Assembly: GCF_000768335.1 (NCBI RefSeq) | Contig: NZ_AVPT01000001.1 | Span: 247,145 to 311,144 of the forward strand | Direction: 5' to 3' | Source of the DNA: Lysobacter arseniciresistens ZS79 | GTDB taxonomy: Bacteria; Pseudomonadota; Gammaproteobacteria; Xanthomonadales; Xanthomonadaceae | Length of the DNA: 64,000 bases | Shown here: piece after piece, positions 37,095 to 46,581 of the stretch | Position numbering within the stretch: the stretch's first letter is position 1 | How the letters are laid out: each line of letters begins with the position of its first letter | Program-made: the position numbers and the translations under genes | The notes under the pieces: generated by a model | What the model saw: only the letters and a program-made list of their open reading frames with translations | Database searches by the model: none | Told to the model about the DNA's origin: nothing

Positions 37095-38252
37095 ATGCGC
37101 CCCTTCCCCCTTGGTGACGAGCTCGACACCCTGCGCGAGGCCGTGCGCCGCTTCGCCGAAGCCGAGATCGCCCCGCGCGCCGCCGCGATCGACGAGGAGA
37201 ACGCGTTCCCGCAGGACCTGTGGCCCAAGCTCGGCGAGATGGGCCTGCTCGGCCTGACCGTGCCCGGCGAATACGGCGGCAGCGGGATGGGCTACCTCGC
37301 CCACCTGGTCGCGATGGAAGAGATCTCGCGCGCGTCCGGCTCGGTCGGCCTGAGCTACGGCGCGCACTCCAACCTGTGCGTCAACAACCTGTACGCCAAC
37401 GGCAACGAGGCGCAGCGCGCGAAGTACCTGCCCGGGCTGTGCAGCGGCGAGTGGAAGGGCGCGCTGGCGATGAGCGAGCCGGGCGCGGGTTCGGACGTGG
37501 TCGGCTCGATGTCGTGCCGCGCCGAGCTGCGCGGCGATGTGTGGGTCGCCAACGGCAACAAGATGTGGATCACCAACGGCCCCGAGGCCGACGTGCTGAT
37601 CGTCTACATGCGCACGGCGGGCAAGGACGCGGGCAGCAAGTGCATGACCGCCTTCATCGTCGAGAAGGGCATGAAGGGCTTCAGCACCGCGCAGAAGCTC
37701 GACAAGCTCGGCATGCGCGGTTCCAACACCTGTGAGCTGGTGTTCGAGGACTGCGAGATCCCGGCCAGGAACGTGCTCGGCGAGGTGAACCAGGGCGTCA
37801 GGGTGCTGATGTCCGGCCTCAACACCGAGCGGCTGGTGCTGACCGGCGGCCCGCTGGGCCTGATGCAGGCCGCGCTCGACATCGCCCTGCCCTACGTGCG
37901 CGAGCGCCGGCAGTTCGACCAGGCGATCGGCACGTTCGGGATCATGCAGGCCAAGATCGCCGACATGTACACCGCCCTGCAGTCCAGCCGCGCCTTCGCC
38001 TACCAGGTGGCGCGCGACTACGACGCCGGGCACAAGAGCCGCGTGGATGCGGCCTCGTGCTTGCTGCACGCAAGCGAGGCGGCGGTGCAGGTGGCGCTGG
38101 AAGGCATCCAGACCCTTGGCGGCAACGGCTACATCAACGAGTACCCGACCGGCCGCATCCTGCGCGACGCGAAGCTCTATGCGATCGGCGCGGGCACCAA
38201 CGAGATCCGCCGGATGCTGATCGGCCGGGAGCTGTTCGACGGGCGGAGCTGA
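37095..38252 (+). CDS. liuA: Isovaleryl-CoA dehydrogenase
   Basis: A 385-aa FAD-dependent acyl-CoA dehydrogenase that oxidises isovaleryl-CoA to 3-methylcrotonyl-CoA. FAD-binding blocks are [14 protein letters not shown] and [12 protein letters not shown]. The diagnostic catalytic base is the Glu in [13 protein letters not shown] (Glu245), the position used by isovaleryl-CoA dehydrogenases rather than the later Glu of short/medium-chain enzymes. The C-terminus has [25 protein letters not shown] lies 8 bases before the ATG. This is the second committed leucine step; the next enzyme is encoded at 44069 and 49909. The gene precedes a GC-rich tract and a palindromic repeat. Confidence 0.96.
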   Translation: MRPFPLGDELDTLREAVRRFAEAEIAPRAAAIDEENAFPQDLWPKLGEMGLLGLTVPGEYGGSGMGYLAHLVAMEEISRASGSVGLSYGAHSNLCVNNLYANGNEAQRAKYLPGLCSGEWKGALAMSEPGAGSDVVGSMSCRAELRGDVWVANGNKMWITNGPEADVLIVYMRTAGKDAGSKCMTAFIVEKGMKGFSTAQKLDKLGMRGSNTCELVFEDCEIPARNVLGEVNQGVRVLMSGLNTERLVLTGGPLGLMQAALDIALPYVRERRQFDQAIGTFGIMQAKIADMYTALQSSRAFAYQVARDYDAGHKSRVDAASCLLHASEAAVQVALEGIQTLGGNGYINEYPTGRILRDAKLYAIGAGTNEIRRMLIGRELFDGRS

Positions 38253-38320
38253 GGCGCTCCGCGCCCACTGCGGCTCGCCCACTACGCCCCCGCTGCGGCT
38301 CGCTTACCGCGGCTCGCCTC

Positions 38321-38477
38321 GTAGGAGCGACGTGAGTCGCGACCCGCCGAACCCGCAAGGTGCGTCGCAGTGGGATATCCGCGTGGCGTCCGGAGTTGCT
38401 TCCGGTGGCGCATCCTCGTCGACCTGCGCCCGACCCTCCGGCAGCGATGTACAGGTCGCGACTCACGTCGCTCCTAC
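38321..38477. repeat. Intergenic palindromic REP-like element (copy C)
   Basis: Arms at 38321-38344 and 38454-38477 are perfect 24-bp inverted copies of the element found in icmF, but with 109 bp between them. The conserved TGTACATCG sits on the inner side of the right arm as its reverse complement. The tract before it (38268-38317) has three copies of the motif C(T/C)GCGGCTCGC. The 38253-38559 interval holds this element, that tract and the terminator at 38515, and no gene. Confidence 0.85.
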
Positions 38478-38514
38478 GGAAGGCGGGAACCGGTTGTCGA
38501 GGCAGTAAATAGAA

Positions 38515-38542
38515 AACGCCGCGGAGTCCGCGGCGTTTTTTT
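38515..38542. terminator. Bidirectional terminator
   Basis: AACGCCGCGG, AGT loop, CCGCGGCGTT with T5 on the plus strand and T-rich sequence on the minus strand. It ends ivd and the convergent autotransporter gene. Confidence 0.88.
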
Positions 38543-38559
38543 GTTGAGCTGGCGTCGGA

Positions 38560-41388
38560 TCAGAACCCGAATGACCAGTTGGCGAACGCTCCGGTGTAGC
38601 GGCGGCCGCCTTCCTGGCGGGTGTCGAGGTTGAGACCGAAACGGCCGGCACGAAGCGTGTCGACGCCCAGCCCGAAGCCGAACACCGTGGCGTTGTCGTC
38701 CAGCCCGGCGCCGCCAATCGGCGACCACACGTCCAGCCCGGTGAAACGCGCATCGATCGCGCTGCCCGATTGCGACAGCGTGTGCTGCCACTCCAGCCGC
38801 CCCTGCAGCGAGACCGTCGCGGCGCCCACCGACCACTGGCGCTCCAGCCGCGCGCCGGCCAGTGCCTGGGTCGCGTCGAGGGTCGAACCGGCGGTGCTCA
38901 GGCCGAAGCCGGCCGCGCCCTGCTCGGTGAAGCCGTCGCGCTCCAGCCGGATCGCCTGGGTGCCGAGGTACGGCGTCAGCGTCGCCCCCGCCAGCTCGAA
39001 GCGGTGGCCGGCCTGCACACCGAGCGTGGTGTAGCGGTTGTCGTAGTCGGTGCCGACGCCGAAGCTCTGCGAGCCCAGCAGGATGTCGCGCTGCATGCGG
39101 CGGTCGATGCGGCCCGCGGCGAGGCGCCCGAGCACGTAGTTGCCGCCGTTCTCCCAGGCCGCGTAGAGCTGGCCTTCGAGCTGGCGGTTGCGCTCGCGGT
39201 CGCCGCGCAGGTCGTGCACGCCGTAGCCGTCGCTCTGGCCGAACGCGGTGCCGACCATCAGGTTGGGGCCGAACCAGCGGTCGTGGCCGATCATCCAGCC
39301 GTTGCTGTCGAGCCGTGCGTGCGACCACATCGAACGCTCGCCGTCGAGCCGCTGCGCCCACGCGCCGGCCACGCCGGTGCGGTCGAGCGTGTCCAGCCGC
39401 GACTCCAGCGCGTGCCGGCCACCCTCGATCGCCATCATCGCGAACGCGGCATCGGCGGCATGCATCTCGCCCGACAGGCTCGCCAGCGATTGCTCGGCCG
39501 CGGCGATCGTCGGCGTGCGCTGCAGCGCCGACGCGCCCTGGATGAAGCCGCCGGGCAGCGGGCCACCGGTGACCGGCACACCGCCGCCGTCGATCATCCG
39601 GAACGCGTTCTCGACGCGAACCGCGCTACCGACCGCCGCCGCGCTCAGGCCGAACGCCTGCGCGGCAGCGTCGACGTCGAGCCGCTGGATTTCCAGCGCC
39701 ACCGCGTTGGCGGTGTAGGCCAGGCTGGCTTCGAGGAACACGCCCTCGCCGGCCAGCAGGTTGTCGAACGTACCGGTGATGCCGCCGGCGGCGGTCAGGA
39801 AGGTTTCGCTGGACTGGTGGACATAGCCCTCGGTGATGCCGGCGACCATCGCGTCGCCGTCGATCTGCGCACTGCCCGCCACCTGCAGCTGCGAACCGAC
39901 GTCGAATGCGAGCAGCGCGCCTTCGCCCTGGCGGAAATCACCGCCAACCACGTGCGTGTACCCCTGCGAGTCGCCGCCATGCATGAAGACGACACCGTCG
40001 TTGCCGAGGTTGCCGGCGACGCCGCTGGCATCCAGCGCGAGGCCTCCATCGACGCCGACAACCGCGTCGCCCGGCAGGCTCGACAGCGTGGTCAGGATGC
40101 CGGACTCGACCCGCGTCGCACCGGTGTAGGCGTTGCTGCCGGTGAGCACGAGCTCGCCGGTGCCGCGCTTGGTGATGCCGCCGGCGCCGGTGATGTCGTT
40201 GGCCCAGGTCGACGTGCCGCCGTCGAAGTCCGCGACCACCTGGCCCCAGTCGAGCCGACCCGGACCCTGCACCGCGGCGCCGGCGTTGAGCAGGCCGTGA
40301 CCGAAGACGGCGTCCACGCCCGCGGCACCCAGGTCGGTCGCGGTGCCCAGCAGGGTCTGGCGCACGAGGTCGTTGTTGAAGTACGGGAACGCCTCCCACA
40401 CCAGCGCGGCCGCGCCGGACACCTGCGGCGCGGCGAACGAGGTGCCGGCCCAGTTGTAGTAGGTCGGCACGTCCGGCGGATCGTTGGTGCCGGTGGCCAC
40501 TACGTTGCCCGGCGCAACCATGCAGTAGTCCATCGCCACGCCGCAGGCATTGGAGTACGACGACAGCGTGTCCGGCGCATCGGTATCCACAGCGGCCACC
40601 GCGATCCAGCCGCGCTCCAGGTCGGCGCCGGGCATGGTGCCGTTGACGCCCGGCTGGCTCGGCAGCGCGGCCATGCTCGACGGGTTCGCGCCCTCCTCGT
40701 TGCCGGTGGCGAACACCACCAGGCCGCCATGCTGGATGATGAAGGGCCGGTACTCGTCGGCGATCGGTGCGGTCGCCTCGGGGTTGGTCCAGTACAGGCC
40801 GCCCCACGAGTTGTTCATGATCCGCACGCCGCGGTCGATCAGGTCCTGGTGGATCGGCTTGAGGCCGAGCGCACCGTCAACCTCGTTGCCCTGCCCCGAG
40901 CCGTCGTCGACCGGCGGGTTGTCGGAAATGATGCGCGCCGAGACGATCTCCGCCCCCGGCGCCATGCCGCCCGGCCATGCGCCGAACGCGGTACCGGCGA
41001 TGATCTGCGCCACCGCGGTGCCGTGGCCGTCGACGTCGTCGACATCCAGGTTGTTCCTGCTCGGGTCGAGGTAGACCAGGTTGGACACCACGCGCGGCGC
41101 CAGCGCCGGGTGGTTGCGGTTGACGCCGCTGTCGACCACGCCGATGCGCACGCCGGCACCGGTGAAGCCGGCAGCGTGCGCGTCGTCGGTGTTGGTGACG
41201 GTCAGGTGCTTGATGAAGCGCGGGTCGGGGTCGTAGACCACCGGCTCCGGCGGCGGCGCTGCCGGCGGCGGATCGGGGCGCACGGTCGTGTCGCTTCCGC
41301 CACCGCCACAACCCGCCAACACCACCAGTCCGATGCTTCCCAGCGCGACGCGGCACGCGTGGGCAAGTGCGTTGCGATGCAATTCCAT
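38560..41388 (-). CDS. Lipoprotein-type autotransporter serine protease (S8, NalP/SphB1-like)
   Basis: A 942-aa type Va secreted protein. A lipobox (LAGC, Cys27) is followed by a Gly run and a Pro-rich linker. The subtilase passenger has Asp86 (VVDSGVN), His122 (DGHGTAVAQ), oxyanion Asn230 (ATGNEEG) and Ser317 (AGTSFAAPQVSG). An autotransporter-associated beta-strand repeat lies near 390 (GITKRGTGELVLTGSNAYTG), then a beta-helix stem. The last 280 residues are a 12-stranded translocator barrel ending NWSFGF, with a C-terminal Phe. Lipidated subtilase autotransporters are known as NalP and SphB1, which process other surface proteins. The ATG at 41388 has GGGGGAT upstream. Divergent from the thiolase gene. 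Confidence 0.93.
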   Translation of the reverse strand: MELHRNALAHACRVALGSIGLVVLAGCGGGGSDTTVRPDPPPAAPPPEPVVYDPDPRFIKHLTVTNTDDAHAAGFTGAGVRIGVVDSGVNRNHPALAPRVVSNLVYLDPSRNNLDVDDVDGHGTAVAQIIAGTAFGAWPGGMAPGAEIVSARIISDNPPVDDGSGQGNEVDGALGLKPIHQDLIDRGVRIMNNSWGGLYWTNPEATAPIADEYRPFIIQHGGLVVFATGNEEGANPSSMAALPSQPGVNGTMPGADLERGWIAVAAVDTDAPDTLSSYSNACGVAMDYCMVAPGNVVATGTNDPPDVPTYYNWAGTSFAAPQVSGAAALVWEAFPYFNNDLVRQTLLGTATDLGAAGVDAVFGHGLLNAGAAVQGPGRLDWGQVVADFDGGTSTWANDITGAGGITKRGTGELVLTGSNAYTGATRVESGILTTLSSLPGDAVVGVDGGLALDASGVAGNLGNDGVVFMHGGDSQGYTHVVGGDFRQGEGALLAFDVGSQLQVAGSAQIDGDAMVAGITEGYVHQSSETFLTAAGGITGTFDNLLAGEGVFLEASLAYTANAVALEIQRLDVDAAAQAFGLSAAAVGSAVRVENAFRMIDGGGVPVTGGPLPGGFIQGASALQRTPTIAAAEQSLASLSGEMHAADAAFAMMAIEGGRHALESRLDTLDRTGVAGAWAQRLDGERSMWSHARLDSNGWMIGHDRWFGPNLMVGTAFGQSDGYGVHDLRGDRERNRQLEGQLYAAWENGGNYVLGRLAAGRIDRRMQRDILLGSQSFGVGTDYDNRYTTLGVQAGHRFELAGATLTPYLGTQAIRLERDGFTEQGAAGFGLSTAGSTLDATQALAGARLERQWSVGAATVSLQGRLEWQHTLSQSGSAIDARFTGLDVWSPIGGAGLDDNATVFGFGLGVDTLRAGRFGLNLDTRQEGGRRYTGAFANWSFGF

Positions 41389-41628
41389 TTCGATCCCCCG
41401 GAGTTCGATGTACGGCGAGGTGCGTTGCAGGAAAACGACGCACACGCCGGGCCAGTCGCCCGAGTATCGACCGCGTTCGCGGCAGGCACAATCGCCGATC
41501 CATTCAAACAGGTGAAGCGTCACGGTCGTTTGCCGCGCTGCAGCACGCCGCCGCATAATCGGGGGTTGCGGCTGCGGCCGATCCATCAGCCTGGCCGGTC
41601 CGCCGGTCCGTACCCACTGGAGTCCCCC

Positions 41629-42804
41629 ATGAACGACGTCGTCATCGTCGGTGCCAAGCGCACCGCCATCGGTTCCTTCCTCGGCCAGTTCACCGGCGTG
41701 CCGACGCCGCAGCTCGGCGTCGCCGCCATCACCGGCGCCCTCGAGCAGGCCGGCGTCGCTCCCGACCAGGTGGGCGAGGTCATCATGGGTTGCGTGCTGC
41801 CGGCCGGCCTCGGCCAGGCGCCGGCACGACAGGCGGCGCTCGGCGCGGGCCTGCCCGATTCGGCCGCGTGCACCACCATCAACAAGGTCTGCGGCTCGGG
41901 CATGAAGGCGGTGATGCTCGGCCACGACATGATCAAGGCCGGCTCGGCCAGCGTGGTCGTCGCCGGCGGCATGGAGTCGATGACCAACGCGCCGCACCTT
42001 CTCAACAACTCGCGCACCGGCATCCGCTACGGCAGCGCCGAGATGCTCGATCACATGGCCCACGACGGCCTCACCAACCCGTACGACGGCAAGGCGATGG
42101 GCGTGTTCGGCGATGCGACCTGCTCGACCTACGGCTTCGACCGCGCCGCGCTCGACGCGTTCTCCGAGGAGAGCGTCAACCGCGCGAAGAAGGCGCAGGC
42201 CGACGGTGTGTTCAAGGATGAGATCGTCCCGGTCACGGTGAAGACGCGCAAGGGCGAAGTCGTGGTCGATACGGACGAAGAGCCCGGCAAGATCGACACC
42301 TCGAAGATCCCGGGCCTGCGCGCCGCGTTCGGCAAGGACGGCGTGCTGACTGCCGCGTCGTCGTCGAAGATCTCCGACGGTGCCGCCGCGACGGTGCTGA
42401 TGTCGGCCGACGAGGCCGCCTCGCGCGGATTGACGCCGATCGCGCGCATCGTCGCGCACTCCAGCCACGCGCAGGCGCCGGAGTGGTTCACCACCGCGCC
42501 GGTCAAGGCGATTTCGAGCGTGCTTGAAAAGGCCGGCTGGAAAGTCGAGGACGTCGACCTTTTTGAAATCAACGAAGCATTCGCGTGCGTCGCGATGGCG
42601 CCGATCAAGGACCTCGGTATTCCGCACGGGAAGATCAACGTGCATGGCGGCGCCGTCGCGCTCGGCCACCCGATCGGCGCGAGCGGTGCACGCCTGCTGG
42701 TGACGTTGCTCAACGCGCTGCGCGTGCGCGGCGGCAAGCGCGGTGTCGCATCGCTGTGCATCGGCGGCGGCGAAGCCACCGCGATCGCGGTCGAACTGCT
42801 CTGA
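41629..42804 (+). CDS. Acetyl-CoA C-acetyltransferase (thiolase II)
   Basis: A 391-aa thiolase condensing or cleaving acetoacetyl-CoA. Nucleophile Cys88 lies in NKVCGSGMKA, the second active-site set in NEAFAC and GGAVALGHPIGASGAR (His), and the acid Cys in SLCIGGGEA. The start is set by GGAG six bases before the ATG. In this setting it completes leucine degradation: HMG-CoA lyase gives acetoacetate, which after CoA activation is split here to acetyl-CoA. It could equally feed polyhydroxyalkanoate or isoleucine pathways. A possible hairpin (GGGGCGT ... ACGCCCC, 42826-42845) follows the stop. Confidence 0.94.
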   Translation: MNDVVIVGAKRTAIGSFLGQFTGVPTPQLGVAAITGALEQAGVAPDQVGEVIMGCVLPAGLGQAPARQAALGAGLPDSAACTTINKVCGSGMKAVMLGHDMIKAGSASVVVAGGMESMTNAPHLLNNSRTGIRYGSAEMLDHMAHDGLTNPYDGKAMGVFGDATCSTYGFDRAALDAFSEESVNRAKKAQADGVFKDEIVPVTVKTRKGEVVVDTDEEPGKIDTSKIPGLRAAFGKDGVLTAASSSKISDGAAATVLMSADEAASRGLTPIARIVAHSSHAQAPEWFTTAPVKAISSVLEKAGWKVEDVDLFEINEAFACVAMAPIKDLGIPHGKINVHGGAVALGHPIGASGARLLVTLLNALRVRGGKRGVASLCIGGGEATAIAVELL

Positions 42805-42923
42805 TCAACCTTGGCGCGGGGCGTTGGCGCTTTTACCACGCCCCTGTTCATCCAGCGCAACCGCACGTCGGCGGGGCAATGAATCGGTTAACAAGGTATT
42901 AACTAAAAATCCCGAAGTGCCGC

Positions 42924-42951
42924 TTGACAGGCGTCACGGCCTTGTCATCAT
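42924..42951 (+). promoter_or_regulatory. Candidate sigma-70 promoter for the first Ala-rich lipoprotein
   Basis: A perfect -35 TTGACA at 42924-42929, a 16-bp spacer, and a -10 CATCAT (4 of 6) at 42946-42951. It is 59 bp before the ATG at 43010 in an unusually A/T-rich stretch. Confidence 0.55.
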
Positions 42952-43009
42952 GTTATCGGCGCGCAATTGCGCGTTGCCCACAATTTTCAAAATCGACGAG
43001 GAATGAACC

Positions 43010-43387
43010 ATGACTTTCAACAAGGCGCTGCTTGCCCTGGCCCTGGGCTTCGCTCTGGCTGCTTGCTCGAACCAGCAGCAGGCTGAAGACTCCGCCGCCG
43101 AGGCCGCCGAGGCCGCTGGCGAGGCTTCCGAAGCCGCTGCCAACGCCGCCGCCGCTGGCGACGCGATGGCTGCCGACGCTGCCCAGGCCGCTGCCGACAC
43201 CGCCGCCGCCGCTGCCGACGCCGCCGCCACCTCGGCCGACGCCGCTGCCGCTGCGACCGACATGACCGGTGCCGACGACGCTGCCGACTCGGCCGAGAAC
43301 GCCGCCGACGCCGCCGAGCAGGCCCAGGACGCTGCTGAAGAAGCCGCTGCCGGCGCCGACGCCGCGACCAACAACGACGGCCTGTAA
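43010..43387 (+). CDS. Alanine-rich small lipoprotein A
   Basis: A 125-aa lipoprotein with lipobox LAAC (Cys19). After a short SNQQQAEDS start, the mature protein is about half alanine, with acidic Asp/Glu at 3-4 residue spacing and almost no hydrophobic or basic residues (AAEAAEAAGEASEAAANAA and similar). This predicts one long acidic helix or coiled coil. It may act as a periplasmic spacer or peptidoglycan-associated protein in the manner of Lpp, though no C-terminal Lys is present; that is inference. GAGGAATG places the SD next to the start. It has its own promoter and terminator. Same length and design as the gene at 43555. Confidence 0.85.
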   Translation: MTFNKALLALALGFALAACSNQQQAEDSAAEAAEAAGEASEAAANAAAAGDAMAADAAQAAADTAAAAADAAATSADAAAAATDMTGADDAADSAENAADAAEQAQDAAEEAAAGADAATNNDGL

Positions 43388-43411
43388 TACCGCCCGAGTT
43401 ATTGAGTCAGG

Positions 43412-43443
43412 AGCCGCCGGGTTAATCCCGGCGGCTTTTTTTG
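43412..43443 (+). terminator. Strong rho-independent terminator
   Basis: AGCCGCCGGG, TTAAT loop, CCCGGCGGCT followed by T7, 25 bp after the lipoprotein A stop. Confidence 0.93.
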
Positions 43444-43554
43444 TACCCCGGCCGTGCGTCTTCACATTTCTTTACACGGCCTCCCCCGATAGTGCCGCCG
43501 CCGGCAGGACCGGCGATCCATTGAAGTCAACTGCCGACACACAGGAGTCTGCGC

Positions 43555-43932
43555 ATGAACAACAAGCTTTTGATCCTCCTCGCCGCCAGCACCTTTGCCC
43601 TTGCCGCCTGCAACTCGCCGACCGCCAACCAGGAGGCCAATGAAGCGGCCGCCGAGGCCGAGGTCGCGGGCGACCAGGCCGCCGTGGCCGCCGACGCCGC
43701 CGGTGACGCCGCCGCTGCCAGCGCCGAAGCCGCTGCCGCCGGTGCCGCCGCGGCCGCCGGTTCGGTCGCCGCCGCCGCCGACGCCGCGGTCGACCCGCTG
43801 CAGGAAGCGTACGAGGAAGGCAAGGCCAACGCCGCCGGTGCGATCGGCGACGCCGCTGCCAACGTCTCCGCCGAGATGGAGCAGGAGCAGGCGGAAGCCG
43901 AGGCCGAGGCCAACGCGGAAGTGCAGGACTGA
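43555..43932 (+). CDS. Alanine-rich small lipoprotein B
   Basis: A 125-aa lipoprotein with lipobox LAAC (Cys19). The mature chain is Ala/Glu/Asp-rich and helical ([20 protein letters not shown]...), with a break around [17 protein letters not shown] and an acidic tail [19 protein letters not shown]. It shares length, lipobox position and composition with lipoprotein A but not close sequence, so they may be ancient duplicates. CAGGAG lies 8 bases before the ATG. Flanked by strong terminators on both sides, so it is a monocistronic unit. Confidence 0.85.
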   Translation: MNNKLLILLAASTFALAACNSPTANQEANEAAAEAEVAGDQAAVAADAAGDAAAASAEAAAAGAAAAAGSVAAAADAAVDPLQEAYEEGKANAAGAIGDAAANVSAEMEQEQAEAEAEANAEVQD

Positions 43933-43957
43933 CCTCCCGCGGTATCGCGTGACATGG

Positions 43958-43987
43958 ACGGGCCCGCTACGGCGGGCCCGTTTTTTT
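43958..43987 (+). terminator. Strong rho-independent terminator
   Basis: ACGGGCCCGC, TACG loop, GCGGGCCCGT followed by a T7 run, 26 bp after the lipoprotein B stop. Confidence 0.93.
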
Positions 43988-44068
43988 GGTCGGCACTGCA
44001 CGCCGGGGGCAGCCATGTCGACGGCGCGGTTATCCTGTGCCGCCCCTTTCAACCTGGCGAACCACCGC

Positions 44069-45679
44069 ATGCCCGCACTGAGCTCCGCCCTCGACCCCCG
44101 CTCGCAGGACTTCCGCGACAACGCCGCCTGGCATCGCGCCCTGGTCGAGGAGCTGGACACCCGGCTGGCACATGCCGCCGCCGGCGGTGGCGACAAAGCG
44201 CGCGAGAAGCACACCGCGCGCGGCAAGCTGCTGGCCCGCGACCGCATCACCGCCCTGCTGGATCCGGGCTCGCCGTTCCTCGAGATCGCCCCGCTGGCCG
44301 CGGAGGAGATGTACGACGGCGCCGCACCCGCGGCCGGCATGGTCTGCGGCATCGGCCGGGTGATGGGCCAGGAAGTGGTGATCGTGGCCAATGACGCCAC
44401 GGTCAAGGGCGGCACCTACTTCCCGATGACGGTCAAGAAGCACCTGCGGGCGCAGGAAGTCGCGCGCGAGAACAATCTGCCGTGCATCTACCTGGTCGAC
44501 TCCGGCGGCGCCTTCCTGCCGCTGCAGGACGAGGTGTTCCCCGACAAAGAGCACTTCGGCCGGATCTTCTACAACCAGGCGCGCATGAGCGCCGAGAACA
44601 TCCCGCAGGTCGCGGTGGTGATGGGCAGCTGCACCGCCGGTGGCGCCTACGTGCCGGCGATGTGCGACGAGTCGGTGATCGTCAGGGAACAGGGCACGAT
44701 CTTCCTCGGCGGCCCGCCGCTGGTGAAGGCGGCGACCGGCGAAGTGGTCGATGCCGAGACGCTCGGAGGCGCCGACGTGCACACCAGCATCTCCGGCGTG
44801 GCCGACCACTTCGCCGAGGACGACCGCCACGCGCTGCAGATCGCGCGCGACATCGTCGGTACGTTCAACCGCCGCAAGGTGCTGCCGGTGGCCGCGCAGC
44901 CGGCGCGCGAGCCGCTGTTCGCCGCCGAGGAGCTGTACGGCATCGTGCCGAAGGACGCGCGGCGACCATTCGACATCCGCGAGGTCATCGCGCGCGTCAT
45001 CGACGGGAGCGAGTTCCAAGAATTCAAGGCGCGCTACGGCAAGACCCTCGTCACCGGCTTCGCCCACCTGCACGGCTATCCGGTCGGCATCGTCGCCAAC
45101 AACGGCATCCTGTTCGCCGAGAGCGCGCTCAAGGGCGCGCATTTCATCGAGCTGTGCAACCAGCGCGGCATCCCGCTGGTGTTCCTGCAGAACATCACCG
45201 GCTTCATGGTCGGCAAGAAGTACGAGCAGGCGGGCATCGCCAAGGACGGGGCGAAGATGGTCACCGCGGTGGCGTGCAGCCACGTGCCCAAGTTCACCGT
45301 GGTGATCGGCGGCAGCTTCGGCGCCGGCAACTATGCGATGTGCGGCCGCGCGTATGGCGCGCGCTTCCTGTGGATGTGGCCGAACGCGCGGATCAGCGTG
45401 ATGGGCGGCGAACAGGCGGCGAGCGTGCTGGCGACGGTCAAGCGCGACGGCATCGAAGCGCGCGACGGTGTCTGGACGCCCGACGAGGAGGAGGCGTTCA
45501 AGACGCCGATCCGCCAGCAGTACGAGGACCAGGGCAACCCCTACTACGCCACCGCGCGGCTGTGGGACGACGGCATCATCGATCCGGCCGACACCCGGCG
45601 CGTGCTCGGCCTGGGGCTGTCCGCCAGCCTCAACGCGCCGATCGCCGACCGCACGCGGTTCGGGGTGTTCCGGATGTAA
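44069..45679 (+). CDS. liuB: Methylcrotonoyl-CoA carboxylase, carboxyltransferase (beta) subunit
   Basis: A 536-aa biotin-dependent carboxyltransferase subunit, the usual length for MCC beta. It moves CO2 from carboxybiotin to 3-methylcrotonyl-CoA in leucine degradation. Landmarks: [17 protein letters not shown], the oxyanion-forming [14 protein letters not shown] in the N-half, and [24 protein letters not shown] plus [16 protein letters not shown] in the C-half. DEVFPD and FLPLQ favour methylcrotonyl- over propionyl-CoA. The ATG at 44069 gives the family N-terminus [10 protein letters not shown]. Unlike most liu clusters it is separated from the alpha-subunit gene, here by 4.2 kb holding the bactofilin and iron-permease genes. 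Confidence 0.95.
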   Translation: MPALSSALDPRSQDFRDNAAWHRALVEELDTRLAHAAAGGGDKAREKHTARGKLLARDRITALLDPGSPFLEIAPLAAEEMYDGAAPAAGMVCGIGRVMGQEVVIVANDATVKGGTYFPMTVKKHLRAQEVARENNLPCIYLVDSGGAFLPLQDEVFPDKEHFGRIFYNQARMSAENIPQVAVVMGSCTAGGAYVPAMCDESVIVREQGTIFLGGPPLVKAATGEVVDAETLGGADVHTSISGVADHFAEDDRHALQIARDIVGTFNRRKVLPVAAQPAREPLFAAEELYGIVPKDARRPFDIREVIARVIDGSEFQEFKARYGKTLVTGFAHLHGYPVGIVANNGILFAESALKGAHFIELCNQRGIPLVFLQNITGFMVGKKYEQAGIAKDGAKMVTAVACSHVPKFTVVIGGSFGAGNYAMCGRAYGARFLWMWPNARISVMGGEQAASVLATVKRDGIEARDGVWTPDEEEAFKTPIRQQYEDQGNPYYATARLWDDGIIDPADTRRVLGLGLSASLNAPIADRTRFGVFRM

Positions 45680-46002
45680 CCCCCGCTGGGGAGCCTGCCG
45701 GGCGGCGAGGTGCTGCGGCCGGGCTGGTCGCATTCGATGCGGCTTACGCGTGGCGCCACGGATTGCCGTTCGCGGCATCGCTGGCCAACCGCTGGCTCCG
45801 GATCGGTTCCTACGTGGCGCTGGGTGGCGGCCTGTTGGTGACGGCGATGCTGGGCGGGAGCGGCTGAGGCGGCCAGGCGGAGACCAGGGATGAATCGACT
45901 CTGACTGGCACATGAAGACGCCGGATATGACGCAACGCGTCACATGATGACGCCGTGAAGCAGTGCTACCGTCGGGGACTCCCTGCAAACGGACGCCCGC
46001 CG
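45680..46002. other. Intergenic stretch without a supported gene
   Basis: A 45-codon open stretch ending at 45867 reads as a short hydrophobic helix (IGSYVALGGGLLVTAMLGG) but lacks a usable start codon, so I do not call it; it may be a gene remnant. A perfect TGACGC/GCGTCA palindrome lies at 45928-45942, 60 bp before the bactofilin start. Nothing else was recognised. Confidence 0.5.
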
Positions 46003-46581
46003 ATGGCCATCTGGAAAGAATCCTCCCCCGCCAAGCCGACTGCCACCCCCGCGTCGGCACCTTCCGGGCCCTCCGGTGCCGCCAGCTTCGAGCCGTCGCC
46101 GATCCGGGACATCGCCTCGCCCGCCTCCGCCCCCAATCCCGCCCCGGCCCCCTCTTCCGCGCCGGCCGCCAACGCGAGCGGCAACGACGCGCCGCTGAAG
46201 GAGTCGCTGATCGCGGCCGAGCTGACCATCGAAGGCAAGATCGAGGGTACTGGCCACGTCCGCATCGCCGGCAAGTTCAATGGCGACGTGAACGTCCAGG
46301 GCAACCTGACGATCGAGCGCGGTGCGCGGCTGTCGGGCGCGGTGCGGGCCCAGCGGGTCATCGTCGCCGGCGAGCTGGAAGGCAACATCGAGTCGGCCCA
46401 GAACGTCGAGCTGCTCGAATCCGGCGCGCTGACCGGCGACGTCAAGGCCGGCGCGCTGACGGTCGCCTCCGGCGCGCGGATGCGCGGCCAGGTCGACTTC
46501 GGCTGGGGTGACAAGGGCGGCGCCGGTGGTAAGAACGGCGGCGGCAAGTCCGGCGACGCCAAGCCCGACAGCGACGCATGA
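46003..46581 (+). CDS. Bactofilin (polymer-forming cytoskeletal protein)
   Basis: A 192-aa protein. Residues 1-60 are a disordered Pro/Ala/Ser-rich tail. About 66-165 form the bactofilin right-handed beta-helix with regularly spaced strands (LTIEGKIEGTGHVRIAGKFNGDVNVQG, ERGARLSGAVRAQRVIVAGELEGNI, and ALTGDVKAGALTVASGARMRGQV; positions rather than continuous motif). A Gly/Lys-rich tail ends it. Bactofilins self-assemble without nucleotide and scaffold cell-shape or cell-wall proteins at the inner membrane. Its stop overlaps the next ATG by four bases, implying coupled translation with a zinc-ribbon protein. Confidence 0.92.
   Translation: MAIWKESSPAKPTATPASAPSGPSGAASFEPSPIRDIASPASAPNPAPAPSSAPAANASGNDAPLKESLIAAELTIEGKIEGTGHVRIAGKFNGDVNVQGNLTIERGARLSGAVRAQRVIVAGELEGNIESAQNVELLESGALTGDVKAGALTVASGARMRGQVDFGWGDKGGAGGKNGGGKSGDAKPDSDA

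Noticed and set aside
38770..41628. A roughly 950-codon plus-strand extension upstream of the thiolase
   Set aside because: It is the antisense of the autotransporter. The thiolase family start and SD are at 41629.
43467..43500. A promoter for lipoprotein B around TTTACA
   Set aside because: No acceptable -10 at 16-18 bp; too weak to call.
45735..45867. Possible small membrane peptide after liuB
   Set aside because: It has a plausible hydrophobic helix but no usable start codon or SD in frame, so it is treated as intergenic or remnant.
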